Positions 12,435 through 24,879 of a stretch of 64,000 bases of DNA are shown here, in pieces (the stretch's first letter is position 1; the number at the start of each line of letters is the position of its first letter). Source of the DNA: Periplaneta americana (Eukaryota > Arthropoda > Insecta > Blattodea > Blattidae); assembly GCF_040183065.1 (NCBI RefSeq), contig NW_027185502.1, positions 2,655,501-2,719,500 on the forward strand, in the 5' to 3' direction. The translations under genes and the position numbers were made by a program. The notes under the pieces are model-generated. The model worked only from the letters and a program-made list of their open reading frames with translations, had not been told where the DNA came from and did not search any database.

Positions 12435-13160
12435 GGTATTAAGGGCCCTAGGAAGTCTTACGCTGAACTTGCAAAGGAAAATTCTATCCTAAATGTTCAA
12501 ATGGCTGAAATGTTATCAAAGGGGTGCTGCCCCCATAAATCATCTCATAGTATTTCTTCTGTGGGTCAGTCTAATGACCCCATTAAGAAATCATATAGCA
12601 AGGTAGTGTCTGTGAACAAAGCTGCTGACAACTTGCATTCTTGTAATTCTGATGCGTCAGCAACAAGGAAGTCTGTGTCAACAACTCCTCCTGCTAATGA
12701 TAGACATAACAATATTGAACTAAATCAGGCCAATGCTTCAACTTCTGCCAACGTATCTGATGGTTTTCAATTAGTTACTCGCAAAAAATATAAAAAAAGA
12801 GAACCTAAAGTTGGAACATTGGCCATGAGTAGCATTGAAATGGCCCCTGAGAGAATTAAAACTAAATCTCTATTTGTTTCGAGATTTAGTTCCAAAGTCA
12901 ACACAAACAGTATAGAGGACTCCCTGAAGAATCAACTTCAGCTAAGATCTCTTGCTGTAACTAAACTAAAAACCAAATATCTATCATATTCTTCCTTTCA
13001 CATCACTGTTGATGTGAGGGATTTCGATTCCATTAACAAACCTGAAGTTTGGCCTGCTGGTTGCCTAATTGCACCATTTTATGGTAAATTAAAGCCTGAG
13101 CAGCACTTTGCGCATTCTGCTAATTCGAACTCTGTTGATTCTCAGGGAAATGCCTCTTAG
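12434..13160 (+). CDS. LINE-B ORF1 protein (5'-truncated)
   Basis: About 240 codons open to a TAG at 13158-13160. The N-terminal part has a heptad-like stretch (SYAELAKENSILNVQMAEML) suggesting a short coiled coil, then a Ser/Asn-rich linker, then a conserved block with KTKSLFVSRFSSKVN, VTKLKTKYLSYSSFHI and PEVWPAGCLIAPFYGKL. That block matches the C-terminal RNA-binding-like region of ORF1 proteins in CR1/Jockey-type LINEs, a role in RNA packaging inferred from the family. No start codon lies inside the element; the frame runs back into the flanking (ATT)n as poly-Leu, which is not part of the protein. Confidence 0.75.
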
Positions 13161-13187
13161 TCTTAGTCTTGCTCGCTCTCATTTTCA

Positions 13188-15969
13188 ATGTTCAGTTCTA
13201 TTAATCATCTCGAGATTTTCTACCAAAATGTTCGTGGACTTAACACTAAAGTTGATGAAATTTTTCAGAATATAGTGAGTAATAATGATCTCATTATCTG
13301 TCTCACTGAAACATGGTTATCTGAGTCAGTTATTAATTCTGATTTATTTCCAAATAACTATACTGTGTTTCGTGCAGATAGACTGTTTGCAGACACTAAC
13401 AAAAAAAGAGGTGGTGGTGTCCTAACAGCGATTAGCAACCAGTTACCTTTTACTAAAAGACGTTTTGACTTAGAAATTATTAGTGAATGCGTTTGGGTTG
13501 AACTTAGAATGACTGATGGTTTTAATCTGTTATTAGGTAACCATTATTTCTCTCCTGATACAGATCATATTCACTTAAAATCTTATCTTAATTTTCTTGA
13601 AAAAAATCTCGACACTCATAATTTTAGAATAGTAATCCTTGGTAATTTTAATACTCCTGGTATGGACTGGACAACTGGTTCTAATCTTAATGATACTCAT
13701 TATTACTCTAAAATTAAGGCTAAGGATTTATATTCCTCGTCCCGCCTTCTTGGATTAATTCAAATTAACTCTACCGTTGCGAGTAAAAAGCTTCTTGATT
13801 TGGTTTTTACTAATGATAAAAACAGTACAGTTAAACTTGCCGATCACTCTCTAGTTTTAGAGGATACTTATCATCCATCTATCTCTATTTATATTGAAGT
13901 AAAATTATCGTTACCGGAACACTCTCTAATCAGTTCTTATTTAAATTATTCTCAAGGTGATTATCTGAATCTTTATTCTATTCTATACAATTATTATTGG
14001 ACTAGCATATATCAGACTACTGATGTAAACACTGCTGTAAATTTCTTGTCTCAAATTATAAACAATGCTATATCCCTTTGTGTCCCTGTCACCTTTGTTA
14101 AAAAATCGCACTATCCTAAATGGTTTTCAAACGATTTACGTCAGCTTATTAAGAAAAAAAAATAAAGCTCATAAAAATTACAAAAAATATAAAACTGATC
14201 ATCAGTATCAAATTTTTTCTAATTTTAGAAAACAAGTCAAAGCCATGATTAAATCTGATAAATTCAAATGGTTACAATCAATTGATGATAACCTAAAGCA
14301 CGAACCAAATAAATTTTGGAAATATGTAGAAACTTTTCGAAAAACAAATAGTAATCCCACAGAACTAATAATAAATGGCGTTCACATCACAGATGAAAAA
14401 GAAATTGCAAATGCATTTGCTTGTCAATTTAAATCTGTTCAACAAAATTGTAACTCTAATTTCATTACTTATGATTCTAATATCACTGACTGTTTGTCCC
14501 TGCCTAATATTACATTCGATGATGTAAATAAAGCTATTAAAAAACTAAAGCCTAATAAATGTAAAGGTACTGATAGCATTCCTAATTTTATAATTAAGGG
14601 TTGTTCTAATATTCTCTTGCCTGTTTTAACTTTTTTATTCAATCTTAGCTTAAAAACAGGAATTTACCCGTCACTTTGGAAGGAAGCATCCATTATTCCA
14701 GTTTTCAAAAATGGTAATAAAAATAGTGTTACTAATTATAGACCCATTTCTATCCTAAACAATTTTTCTAAAATTTTTGAAAAAATTACTCACAAACACA
14801 TTTCATTTTATGTCAAAAATAAGATCAATTCGGCCCAACATGGATTTACAAGAGGGAAATCTACAACTACTAATTTAGTTTCCTATCTTAATCTCATAAT
14901 GCCTATAGTTGAAAATCAAGGTCAAATTGACTCAATTTATTTTGATTTTAGCAAAGCATTTGATGTTGTTCCTCACAAAATTTTATTAAATAAATTAAGT
15001 AATTTTGGTCTCTCCACTAACTACGTTAATTGGTTTGAAAATTATTTAACAGATAGACAGTCTTGTGTTCGACTAGGTAATTCTCTCTCGGTTCCATTTA
15101 ATAGTTTATGCGGTGTTCCTCAAGGGTCTACATTGGGACCTCTCTTATTTTTATTATTTATAAATTATATAAGAAAAAGAATAAGTTCTAGCTGCCTTTT
15201 ATTTGCGGATGATCTCAAAATCTTTCGCAAAATTAATAGTTTGGTTGATTGTCAAATTCTTCAAAATGACATTAATTCAATTTCACAATGGTCTGTTGAA
15301 AATGGAATGAAAATTAATCAATCCAAAACTTCTGTTATTTCCTTTTCACGGAAAACTATCTCCCTAAAATTTAACTATTCTCTCAGTAATATCGTAATTA
15401 CTAGGACAGATTGTATTAGAGATCTTGGTGTCCTACTTGATTCAAAATTATATTTCCATGATCATGTGCAATATATTTATACCCATTCGTTAAGAATGCT
15501 TGGTCTAATTAGGTCTATAACTTATTCTTTTTCCACTCCTATGTGTTTATTAATTTTATACTATACGTTGGTTAGATCCAAGCTTGAATATGCATCTGTT
15601 GTATGGAACTCCATTACTTCCACTGACTCGGCTAAATTGGAGAATATTCAAAGAAAATTTATTTCCTTGTATTCTTATAGATTTTTACCAAATTCCGATT
15701 ATAACTATGAGATTAAATGCAATTATTTCAATTGCGGTTGTCTGTTCACCAGACGTCAGGATCTTGATTATTTATTTTTTTGCAAAGTCATTAAGGGTGA
15801 TATTGATTGTGAATCTTTCATAAGCAATATCAGTCTTCGTATTCCTGCTAATGGTTTAAGATTTCATAAATTGTTTTATAATAAGAATTCTAAATCTCTC
15901 TCTCCGGTCTGCAGATGCATTAAATATGCTAATTTGCATGGATTCAACTTGGATCCATTTAATGTGTAG
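13188..15969 (+). pseudogene. LINE-B ORF2 (endonuclease + reverse transcriptase), one frameshift
   Basis: Starts ATG 13188, 27 bp after ORF1 ends. Endonuclease motifs: FYQNVRGLNTK, LTETWL, GGGVLTAI, then VILGNFNTPGMDW, where the usual GDFN aspartate is Asn, then EDTYHPSI. RT motifs: NYRPISILNNFSKIFEKI, IYFDFSKAFDVVPHK, CGVPQGSTLGPLLF, LLFADDLKIFRKI, and a C-terminal Cys-rich stretch near CNYFNCGCLFTRRQD. A run of nine A at 14153-14161 causes a single frameshift; one A fewer would keep the frame, so a sequencing slip is possible. Stop TAG at 15967-15969. Total length, about 930 codons, is normal for the group. Confidence 0.85.
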
Positions 15970-16290
15970 TATATCTTTGAGTTTTTAACTCACTGATCTT
16001 ATTTTAATAATTATTTGTCCATTTTATTTCTTGCATTTGGTCAATTGATTAATGTAGACTATTCCATTATTTCAATTATCTCATTGTACTAATTTTGTAA
16101 TTTTATAATTATTATTTGATCATTGATTATTTAGACCATTATATTGTTTGTATTTCATCTCATTGCCATTTTCTATCATTCATTCTCATCATCATTTGTT
16201 GTTTTGTTCTGTTTTGTATCGTGCAAAACTGTAATTGGCCTTGTGCTGTTGTTTTTGCACGTTAATATTCTAAATAAATAAATAAATAAA
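15970..16290 (+). other. LINE-B 3' UTR and (TAAA)n tail
   Basis: AT-rich 3' untranslated region after the ORF2 stop, ending in CTAAATAAATAAATAAATAA and then directly in the (ATT)n of LINE-A. Confidence 0.75.

Positions 16291-16363
<73 letters not shown>
16291..16363. repeat. (ATT)24 microsatellite, right half of the LINE-B target
   Basis: About 24 ATT units joining LINE-B's tail to the endonuclease-linker part of LINE-A copy 2. On the minus strand it encodes Asn in frame with the upstream linker (ISVFNNN). Confidence 0.95.
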
Positions 16364-16364
<1 letters not shown>

Positions 16365-17560
16365 AAACCGAAATGAAATAGGAATTTAATAAGTCGGCCT
16401 TTTCTTTGTCATCAGTTATACTTTCTCCGTTTTGATTTCGTAAAAGCACTACTCCTTCATTTTTTCCTTTTCTCCTGCGTACATAATTATAAAACTGTCT
16501 CCAATTGTTACTGTCATCTTTTAAAATGGTTTTTAGAAAATTTTCCTGAGCTATCCTTTTTTCACACTCAAGTTGCTTAATTAATTCGACATATTTTTCC
16601 CAATGCTCATGGCTTCGTTTACGTTTGCTAAATGCGCGCCTTGTCTTTTTCTTTAAGTAGCGAATGTAATTAGTGTAATATTCAGGGTCCGGATTTTTCT
16701 TAATTATATTAGAAGATACATATTTTACTAATGCCTCGAAAATTATACTCTTAAATTTATGCCATACATTTTCCATATTTCCTTCAGTCCTTAGAAAGTC
16801 ATCATGCTTTTGTCGTAGAAACGTTTGTAATTCATCGACATCGGTTTTGTTGAAGGTCCAGACAGACAGTGGACTTGACCTCGGATTTACAGTGTTTTCC
16901 CAGAAGATTTCTAATAAGACGCTATTGTGGTCACTTATTTTATGAAGACTTTCAGAGTTGACAAAGAGAGAGACAGGTCTTAATAGGTAAACATCTAAGA
17001 GGGCATTGTCACGCGTCGGACCATTTACTACCTGCGTGAAATCTTTACGCCAGATCAATTCATTAACAAGGGTCTGTGCATCTGAATTCGTACCTGAAAT
17101 CACGTTCCAGTTAATTTTCGGGAGTTTTAGATCCCCAGCAATTACTACGTTTCGGTCTTCTGATACTGTATTAAGATATTCATTTAGTTTGTGCAAAGTT
17201 AAATTGTTTAATTCACTGGGTGGTCTGTAACATGCTATTACATCTAAGGTTTCCCGCCCATTTCTTATCTGAACATTCAATATTTCAACTTCCTCATGTA
17301 TCCACAGAAGGTTGCTACTTATTTCTATCTTAGTACAAACGAAAACTCCCCTCCCTTTTCACTCCTACCTTTTCTGAAGACTCTATAATCCGACCTAAAA
17401 ATTTCCCAGTCATTTTTGTATTCCCTAAGCCATGATTCCGTCCCAATTATTACATCTGGATTATAAACACCGACCAAGTTCAAAAACGGAATAAGTTTAT
17501 TTCTAATACTTCGGCAATTATCCTGCAGAAGTCTTAGTAGGCCTGTCCTTACTTGAAAAT
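16364..17560 (-). pseudogene. LINE-A copy 2 endonuclease and linker of ORF2
   Basis: Minus-strand frame open from 17280 to the poly-Asn tract, with IACYRPPS, VIAGDLKLPKINW, KISDHNSVLLE and the basic RYLKKKTRRAFSKRKRS linker. The N-terminal endonuclease block (LLQDNCRSIRNK, GTESWL) lies upstream in another frame because of the same one-base slip seen in copy 1. Compared with copy 1 the linker has one codon less (ILKDDSNN versus ILKEDDSNN). Confidence 0.85.
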
Positions 17561-17585
17561 TCTGAATCTCCGTTGCACCTCGCCG

Positions 17586-17819
17586 TCACTGCTGGTCTCC
17601 GCCGACCGCTGATGGATCTTCGATCGCACCGCCCACTGGTAGTCCCTCGACCCCTCCGACCACTGGTAGACTTTCACCCACGCTGACCACCGGTAATCCC
17701 TCGCCCCCGCCGTCAGCTGATGGTCCATCGGTCCCGCTGCCCGCTGTTGGGTCCACGATCCCGCCGCCCCAAGTTGTAGTAAATACCAGCGTGAAGAGGA
17801 AGCCCAGGACTGCAGCCAC
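17586..17819 (-). pseudogene. LINE-A copy 2 leader ORF, GC-rich, with LPVV repeats
   Basis: Homologue of the leader at 3263-3529. Here the frame MAAVLGFLFTLVFTT continues into a Gly/Val-rich repeat (EGLPVVSVGESLPVVGGVEG then LPVGGAIEDPS) and stops before the endonuclease block. It is unrecognised; its GC content contrasts with the rest of the LINE. Confidence 0.45.
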
Positions 17820-17840
17820 CCTCCGATTTAGGTGGATTCC

Positions 17841-20800
17841 GTAGTAATAATAATATTAATAGTAGTAATAGTAACAGTAGCGTGGTGTACTAGTATTAGT
17901 AGTAGCTATACTCGCAATAATATTAATAGTAATACTATTAATAGTAACAGAAGTAGTATCAGTGATGTGGTAGTATTAGAATTAGCAGTACTAGTAGTAG
18001 TAATAATAGTAATAGTAGCAGTAGCAGTGCTGTAGTAGTATTAGTAGTAGTAGTGATAATAGTAGTAGTACTAATAGTAAGAGTAGCAGTAGCAGTGGTG
18101 TAGTAGTATTAGTAGTAGCAGTACTAGTAGTAGTGATAATAGTAGTAATACTAATAGTAACAATAGCAGTAACAGTGGTGTAGTAGTATTAGTAGTAGCA
18201 GTACTAGTAGTAATGATAATAGTAGTAGTACTAATAGTAACAACAGCAGTAACCGTGGTGTAGTAGTATTATTAGTAGCAGTACTAGTAGCAGTGATAAT
18301 AGTAGTAGTACTAATAGTAAGAGTAGTAATAGCAGTGGTGTTGTAGAATAAGTACTAGCATTACTAGTAGTAGTGATAATAGTAGTAGAACTAATAGTAA
18401 AAGTAGCAGTAGCAGTGGTGTTGTAGTATTAGTAGTAGCAGTACTAGTAGTAGTAATAATAGTAGTAGTACTATTAGTGACAGTAGTAGTAGCAGTGGTG
18501 TTGTAATATTAGTAGTAGCAGTACTAGTAGTAGTGATAATAGTAGTAGTACTTGAAGCAAGTAAAGCGGTCGGTTTGGAAGTAAATCCCGAAAAGACAAA
18601 GTATATGATTATGTCTCGTGACCAGAATATTGTACGAAATGGAAATATAAAAATTGGAGATTTATCCTTCTAAGAGGTGGAAAAATTCAAATATCTTGGA
18701 GCAAGAGTAACAAATATAAATAGCACTCGGGAGGAAATTAAACGCAGAATAAAAATGGGAATTGCGTGTTATTATTCGGTTGAGAAGTTTTATCATCTAG
18801 TCTCCTGTCAAAAAATCTGAAAGTCAGAATTTATAAAACAGTTATATTACCGGTTGTTTTGTATGGTTGTGAAACTTGGACTCTCACTCTGAGAGGGGAA
18901 CATAGGTTAAGGGTGTTTGAGAATAAGGTGCTTAGGAAAATATTTGGGGCTAGACGGGATGAAGTTACAGGAGAATGGAGAAAGTTACACAACACAGAAC
19001 TACACTCATTGTATTCTTCACCTAACATAATTAGGAACTTAAAATCCAGACGTTTGAGATGGGCAGGGAATGTAGCACGTATGGGCGAATCCAGAAGTGC
19101 ATATAGAATGTTACTTGGGAGACCGGAGGGAAAAAGACCATTAGGAAGGCCGAGACGTAGATGGGAGGATAATATTAAAATTGATTTGCGGTGGTGGGGT
19201 GTGATGATAGAGACTGGATTAATCTTGCACAGAATAGGGACCGATGGCTGGCTTATGTGAGGGCGGCAATTAACCATCGGGTTCCTTAAAAGCCATTTGT
19301 AAGTAAGTTGTAAGTAAGTAATATTAGTAACTGTAGTAGTAGCAGTGGTATAATAGCATTAGTAGTAGCAGTACTAATAGTAGTAATAATAGTAGGAGTA
19401 CTAATAGTAACACTAGCAGTAGCAGTGGTGCAGTAATATTAGTAGTAGCAGTACTAGTAGCAGTTATAATAGGAGTAGTACTTAATAGTAACAGTAGCAG
19501 TAGCAGTGATTTAGTAGTATTAGTAGTAGCAGTACTAGTAGTAGTAATAATAGTAGTAGTAATAATAGTAACAGTAGTAGTGGCAGTTGCCTAGTAGCAG
19601 TAATAGTTGCAGTACTAGTAGTAGTGATAATAGTAGTAGTACTAATAGTAACAAAATAGCAGTAGGAGTGGTGTAGTAGTATTAGTAGTAGTAGTGATAA
19701 TAGTAGTACTACTAATAGTAACAGTAGCAGTAGCAGTAATGTAGTAGTATTAGTAGTAATAGTACTAGTAATAATAATAATAGTAGTAGTACTAATAATA
19801 ACAGTAGTAGTAGCAGTGGTGTATTAGTACTAGTAGCAGCAGTACTAGTAGTAGTAATAATAGTAGAAGTACTAATAGTAACAGTAGCAGTAGCAGTGGT
19901 GTAGCAGTCTTAGTAGTATCAGTACTAGTAGTAGCAATAATAGTAGTAGGAATACTAATAGTAACAGTAGCAGTAGCAGTGGTGTAGTAGTATTAGTAGT
20001 AAAAGTGCTAGTAGTGGTAATAATAGTAGCAGTATTAAGAGCAAAAGTAGCAGTAGCAGTGCTGTAGTAGTATTAGCAGTAGCAGTGCTAGTAGTAGTGA
20101 TAATATTATTAGTATTAATATTAACATTAGTAGTAGCAGTGGTGTAGTAATATTCGTAGTAGCATTATTAGTAGTAGTAGTAATAGTAGTAGTACTAATA
20201 GTAACCGTAATAGTAGCAGAGGTATAGTAGTATTAATTGTAGCAGAACTAGTAATAGTGGTAATACTAGTAGTACTAATAGTAACATTAGCAGTAGCAGT
20301 GGTGTAGTAGTATTAACAGTAGTACTGATAATAGTAGTAATGCAAATAGTAACAGTAGCAGTAGCAGTTTTGTAGTTGTATTAGTAGTAGCAGTATGAGT
20401 AGTAGTAATTATAGTAGCATTAATAGCAGTAACAGTAGCAGTAGCAGTGGTGTAGTAGTATTAGTAGTAGTAGTGCTAGTAGTAGTGATATTATTAGTAG
20501 TATTAATAGTAAAAGTAGTAGTAGCAGCGGTGTAGTAGTATTAGTAGAAGCAGTACTAGTATTAGTAATAATAGTAGTAGTACTAATAGAAACAGTAGCA
20601 GTAGCAGTGGCGTAGTAGTATTAGTAGTAGTAGTAATAATAGGACCAGTATTAGTAGCAGTAATAATAATAGTAGTAGCAGCAGTAGAAGAGGTGTGTAA
20701 GTAGTAGTAGCAGCAGTAATAGTAGTAATAATAGTAGTAGTAATAATATTAACAGTACCAGTAGCAGTGTGGTAGTATTATTAGTAGTAGCAGTACTGTT

Positions 20801-22208
20801 AGTAGTAATAATAGTAGTACTACTAATAGTAACAGTAGTAATAGCAGTAATAATAGTAGCAGTGGCACTGGTGTAGCAGCAGTAGCAGCAGTACTAGTAG
20901 TAGTAATAATAGTAATAGTACTAATAGTATCAGTAGGTGTAGCAGTGGTGTAGTGGTATTAGAAGTGGCAGTATTGTAATAGCAATAATGGTAGTAGTAC
21001 TAACAGTTACAGTATCAGTGGTGTAATATTATTTGTAGTAGCAGTACTAGTAGTAGTACTAATAGTAACAGTAGCAGTGGCAGTGGTGTAATAGTATTAG
21101 CAGTACTAGTAGTGGTAATAATAGTAGCAGTAGTGGTAGTAGCAGTAGGAGTAGTAATAGCATTAACAGTGGCGTAGCAGTATTAGTAGCAGTAGTAGTA
21201 GTATTAGTAATTGCATTAGCATTGGTGTAGCAGTAGTAGTAGTAATAATAGCAGTGGTACTAATATGAACAGTAGCAGTGGCGGTGATATAGTAGGATTA
21301 GTAGTAGCAATACTAGTAGTAGTAATAATAGTATAATTACTAATAGTAACAGTAACAGTAGCGTGGTAATATTAGTAGTAGCAGTACTATTAGTAGTAAT
21401 ATTATTGTCATTAATAATGGAAACAGTAGTAATAGCAGTAGTAGTAGTATTAGTATTAGTAGGAATGGTGTTGCGGTAGTAGTAGTAGCAGTACTAGTAT
21501 TATTAATAGTAGTAGTAGTACTTATAGTGACAGTAGCAGTAGCAGTGGTGTAGTAGTATTTGTAGTAGGATTACTAGTATTAGTAATAATAGTAGTAGTA
21601 CTAATAGTAGCAGTAGCAGTAGCATTGGTAGTAGTATTAGTAGTAGCAGTACTAGTAGTAGTGATAATAGTATTTGTACTAATAGTAACAGTAGCTGTAG
21701 CAGTGGTGTAGTAGTATTAGTTGAAGCGGTATTATTAGTAATACTATTTGTTACAATAGCAGTAGCAGTGGTGTAGTAGTATTAGTAGTAGTTATAATAG
21801 TAGTAGTGCTAATAGTAACAGTAGCAGTGGTGTAGTAGTTTTAGTAGTAGCGTTACTAGTAGTAGTGATAATAGTAATAGTACTAATAGTAACAGTAGCA
21901 GTAGCAGTGGTGTAGTAGTATTAGTTGTAGCGGTAATATTAGTAGTACTAATAGTTACAATAACAGTAGCAGTGGTGTAGTAGTATTAGTTGTAGTGATA
22001 ATAGTAGTAGTACTAACAGTAGCATTAGCAGTGGTGTAGTAGTGTTATTAGTAGCAGTACTAGTAGTAGAGAGAATAGTAATAGAACTAATAGTAACAGT
22101 AGTGTTAGTAGCAGTAGCAGTGTTGTAGCAGTAGTAGTTGCATTACCAGTAGTAGTAATAATAGTGATTGTAGCAGTTATAGTAGTAGTAGTAGCAGTAG
22201 CAGTGGCG
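17841..22208. repeat. 80-bp minisatellite array 2
   Basis: About 3.6 kb of the same 80-bp unit plus a LINE-C insertion (18552-19320). Exact 80-bp spacing can be read from consecutive TAGTAGTATTAGTAGTAGCA starts at 18101 and 18181. It ends at 22208, where unique sequence begins. Coding-looking frames inside are triplet-repeat artefacts. Confidence 0.95.
18552..19320 (+). mobile_element. LINE family C, copy 1 (5'-truncated RT C-terminus), in array 2
   Basis: A plus-strand LINE tail inserted in the minisatellite. It starts in the RT palm-to-thumb region (EASKAVGLEVNPEKTKYMI), passes the IKIGDLSF block and ends with the C-terminal YGCETWTLTLRGEHRLRVFE, RRLRWAGNVARM and GRPRRRWEDNIKID. It has at least one in-frame stop (after GDLSF) and frame slips. 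The 3' end AAAAGCCATTTG followed by (TAAG)n is shared by four copies in this window. The short-repeat tail and the domain pattern suggest an RTE-like or related clade; this is not certain. Confidence 0.85.
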
Positions 22209-23061
22209 GCTTTTGCCAGTTAAATTAGGTGAAAACCAATAGAATTGTAGGTAATGTCCTGGAATCGATGGATGGCTGTAACGTCATTGATGATGTTGCG
22301 AACGTCTTTGTAAGCTATACATTGGCCATATTGGAATAATGAAAGATATTCGTAATTTTCTTAAATTTATTGAAATTCACAACATAGGCTATTATATATA
22401 CAAATTTGCAACATTTTCGGAGGTTACTCCCCCTTAACACTGCTACACAATGCATGCCACAAGTCTACATGATATAAAAATGTAATTCAGCATTTTATAT
22501 AGCACATCAAATTAAACGTGCATACAAGAAATGGAGAAATATTACTTTCCCATAACAAAATTCTAAATCAGAATCAATTTCATGAACTGTATTTGTATTT
22601 TAAATCAACGTCAGAACATCTGCTTGCAATATATAGTGAAATCCCGCAGCTGTACATAAGTCAAAGCAATTTTATGTTGTATAGGAAACTTAAGGCAATA
22701 CATCAGTCAACTTTTGGCCGAAAATGAAAAATTATGTTTTTTTAGTTTTTTAGTATTTTATTATGAATAAATTTTCTATTTTAATATTGTGTCATCCACT
22801 GGAAAATTTTAGGACAATAGGATGATGGTGGTTGTTGTTTAGTCAACTGTCCAGATAGGACTGAACAACAAATCAGTTTGTTTATATTGGTCTTGTGAGA
22901 CATATATTAAATTTATTTTATTAAATCTAATATTAAGAGAAATTTGAAACCATTCATCGCGTCGTGCATATTGACGAAGTATAAATTTAGCGATTAAAAA
23001 TTTATTCAAAACTAATATCTAAGGAATGGTACATTATACAGCAATGAGGATAATAATTAAA

Positions 23062-23127
<66 letters not shown>

Positions 23128-23800
23128 GTCTTCTGCATCTTCCTATCAAACCAACCTCAGCTCCACAGTTTTAAAGTACTCCCGCTGAGAGACAGAGACG
23201 GAGAGATTAGTTGTGACAACGTCGCGCTCGCATGTTACTGGCTTTCGCGAAACGTCAGGAGGTTTGAGAGTGCGACTTGTAGATCGTAGATATATTTTAT
23301 TAACTGGAAGTTGAGCCTGGTTACGATGTATTTCATTCTGTAATACATTAGCCTATATATTATAAGTACTAGTATAAAAAGTGAATGTTATTAAATAATT
23401 TATTGTGAAATATACTTACGTTTACATACAAGCTATAAAAGTTGTCCGCGCAATATGGGTTAAACAGGCCTTGTGTTCAAAAGTGGACTCGTGTATATAT
23501 CCAGTAATCAATTTTAGATTTTTTGTAATATGTCTTTTTGTAATGAAGCATGTTGCGTATTATATATAAGTGGGAACAGTATTTTAGTAACCTATGAAGG
23601 ATATGTAGCTATACTTATGGGAATGCTGCTGGTGATGCATTGACTTCTAAGTACCCTGACAACTGTTTCAGTGGGAGTGACCAGGAGTCTGTATGTTACG
23701 CGCATGAATATTATGTGGTTTGTAAAGCTGGACTATTTCCTTAGAGGCTGTATGGGGGGTTTCGGACATGGATCAGATTTTCATTAAGTATGCAATTATC
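22209..23800. other. No gene recognised; contains one (ATT)n tract
   Basis: AT-rich sequence between the array and the Penelope-like element. A perfect (ATT)n microsatellite of about 65 bp lies at 23062-23126. A short open frame at 22518-22727 (+) shows no recognisable motif. Nothing else can be supported. Confidence 0.6.
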
Positions 23801-24455
23801 CTTTTAAAATTGTTTTGTGATATAATATTCTTCAGCTAAATTTATCAATCCATTATCTAAACATCGTTTCAAAATTGTGAATGTTTCAAACATGTGACTT
23901 AATTCGTGTCCTGTGTCTATTAAATGTGCAGGACATGTAGATTTTCTTCTATTGTGTTTCAAATCAGCTAAGTGTTCACCATATCTGATTTCAAAATTTC
24001 TTTTAGTTTGGCCAATAATATTTCTGTTTGCAAGTGTGACATTCTAAGCTGTAAATACATTATTATGTAATTTATTAGGTGTACGAAGCCCATTATTTGA
24101 AATATTGTTCAGTTTCTTTTCGGGTTTGTGTGCTATTGATATATATTCTTTCTTGAAAAATTAGCTAATTTATTTTATATATATTCTTTGTAGATAATGC
24201 AAAATGTTTTCTTTTAGCATTGTTATTAATATCATTAACATTTTTAATGTACTTACGTTTTTTTGTTTTACACTTCTCTCTCTTTTATGTATTAATTCCT
24301 TAATTAGGCTTCTATTGTAACCATTTTCGTTAAGTATTTGAATTATTTTATTGTATTCTTTGTTGTAGTTGTTCTTGCTTAAGGGCGTTTGTATTAATCT
24401 ATTAATAAAAAATTTGAAATTATTTACTTTTTGTGTGAATTTTTGTGTTCTGAAG

Positions 24456-24767
24456 TTATTGGAATGCTGTGGTTAGTGCTTCCGGATTTTCTATAAATAT
24501 TAAAGCCAGATTGTTTTTCTGTTTTATTGTAGTAATGTCTAAAAAGTGAATAGTGTTGTTGACTTCTATTTCTTGCAAGAATTTTAAGCTATTATGTAGC
24601 TTATTGAATGACTGTAGTATTTGTTCATTTGTTTTTTCATTCTCATAAATTATGAATGTATAGTCTACATATCTGCTATAGCATTTGATGTTATGTGATT
24701 GCAAAATATTGCTTATGTGGTTGTCTTGTATGTATTGAATAAATATCTCATCTAATAGGCCTGACAA
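24456..24767 (-). pseudogene. Penelope-like RT, C-terminal part
   Basis: An open stretch of about 100 residues beginning at SGLLDEIFIQYIQDN and including the palm motif region RYVDYTFIIY, where the second catalytic Asp of YVDD is replaced, followed by FLQEIEVNNTIHFLDI. This order matches Penelope-like RTs rather than LINE RTs, which carry FADD and GVPQG. Confidence 0.75.
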
Positions 24768-24879
24768 TGGATTCCCATCGCGAGTCGCCTGTGTTGCTTA
24801 TATATTCTGTTATTGAACTGAAAATAATTTTGTTTAGTTACAGTGTGTTATTATCTGTTCAATTTTGGATCTGTGTAGC

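Larger units (their letters stand above)
12434..16290 (+). mobile_element. LINE family B, nearly complete, inserted in the (ATT)n of LINE-A
   Basis: A 3.86-kb plus-strand non-LTR retrotransposon with ORF1, ORF2, a 3' UTR of about 300 bp and a (TAAA)n tail at 16269-16290. It is flanked on both sides by (ATT)n, so the target was the poly-Asn microsatellite and the exact target-site duplication cannot be read. ORF1 lacks a start codon within the element, so the 5' end is probably truncated. Only one frame break is seen in ORF2, so this insertion is young relative to its host copy. Confidence 0.9.
10141..17840 (-). mobile_element. LINE family A, copy 2, split by LINE-B
   Basis: The second LINE-A copy has its 3' part at 10141-12433 and its 5' part at 16291-17840, separated by the plus-strand LINE-B insertion. 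From about 10391 onward it is collinear with the window's first base. It shares with copy 1 the stop after LERIQ (11159-11161) and the endonuclease frameshift (17341-17361), and it joins the 80-bp array at the same base context (GGTGGATTCCGTAGTAATAA). Shared defects mean that both copies descend from one already defective element, most simply by segmental duplication. Confidence 0.85.

Noticed and set aside
18831-19277. Minus-strand open frame of 148 codons over LINE-C copy 1
   Set aside because: It is the antisense shadow of the LINE RT C-terminus; the same shadow recurs opposite other copies.
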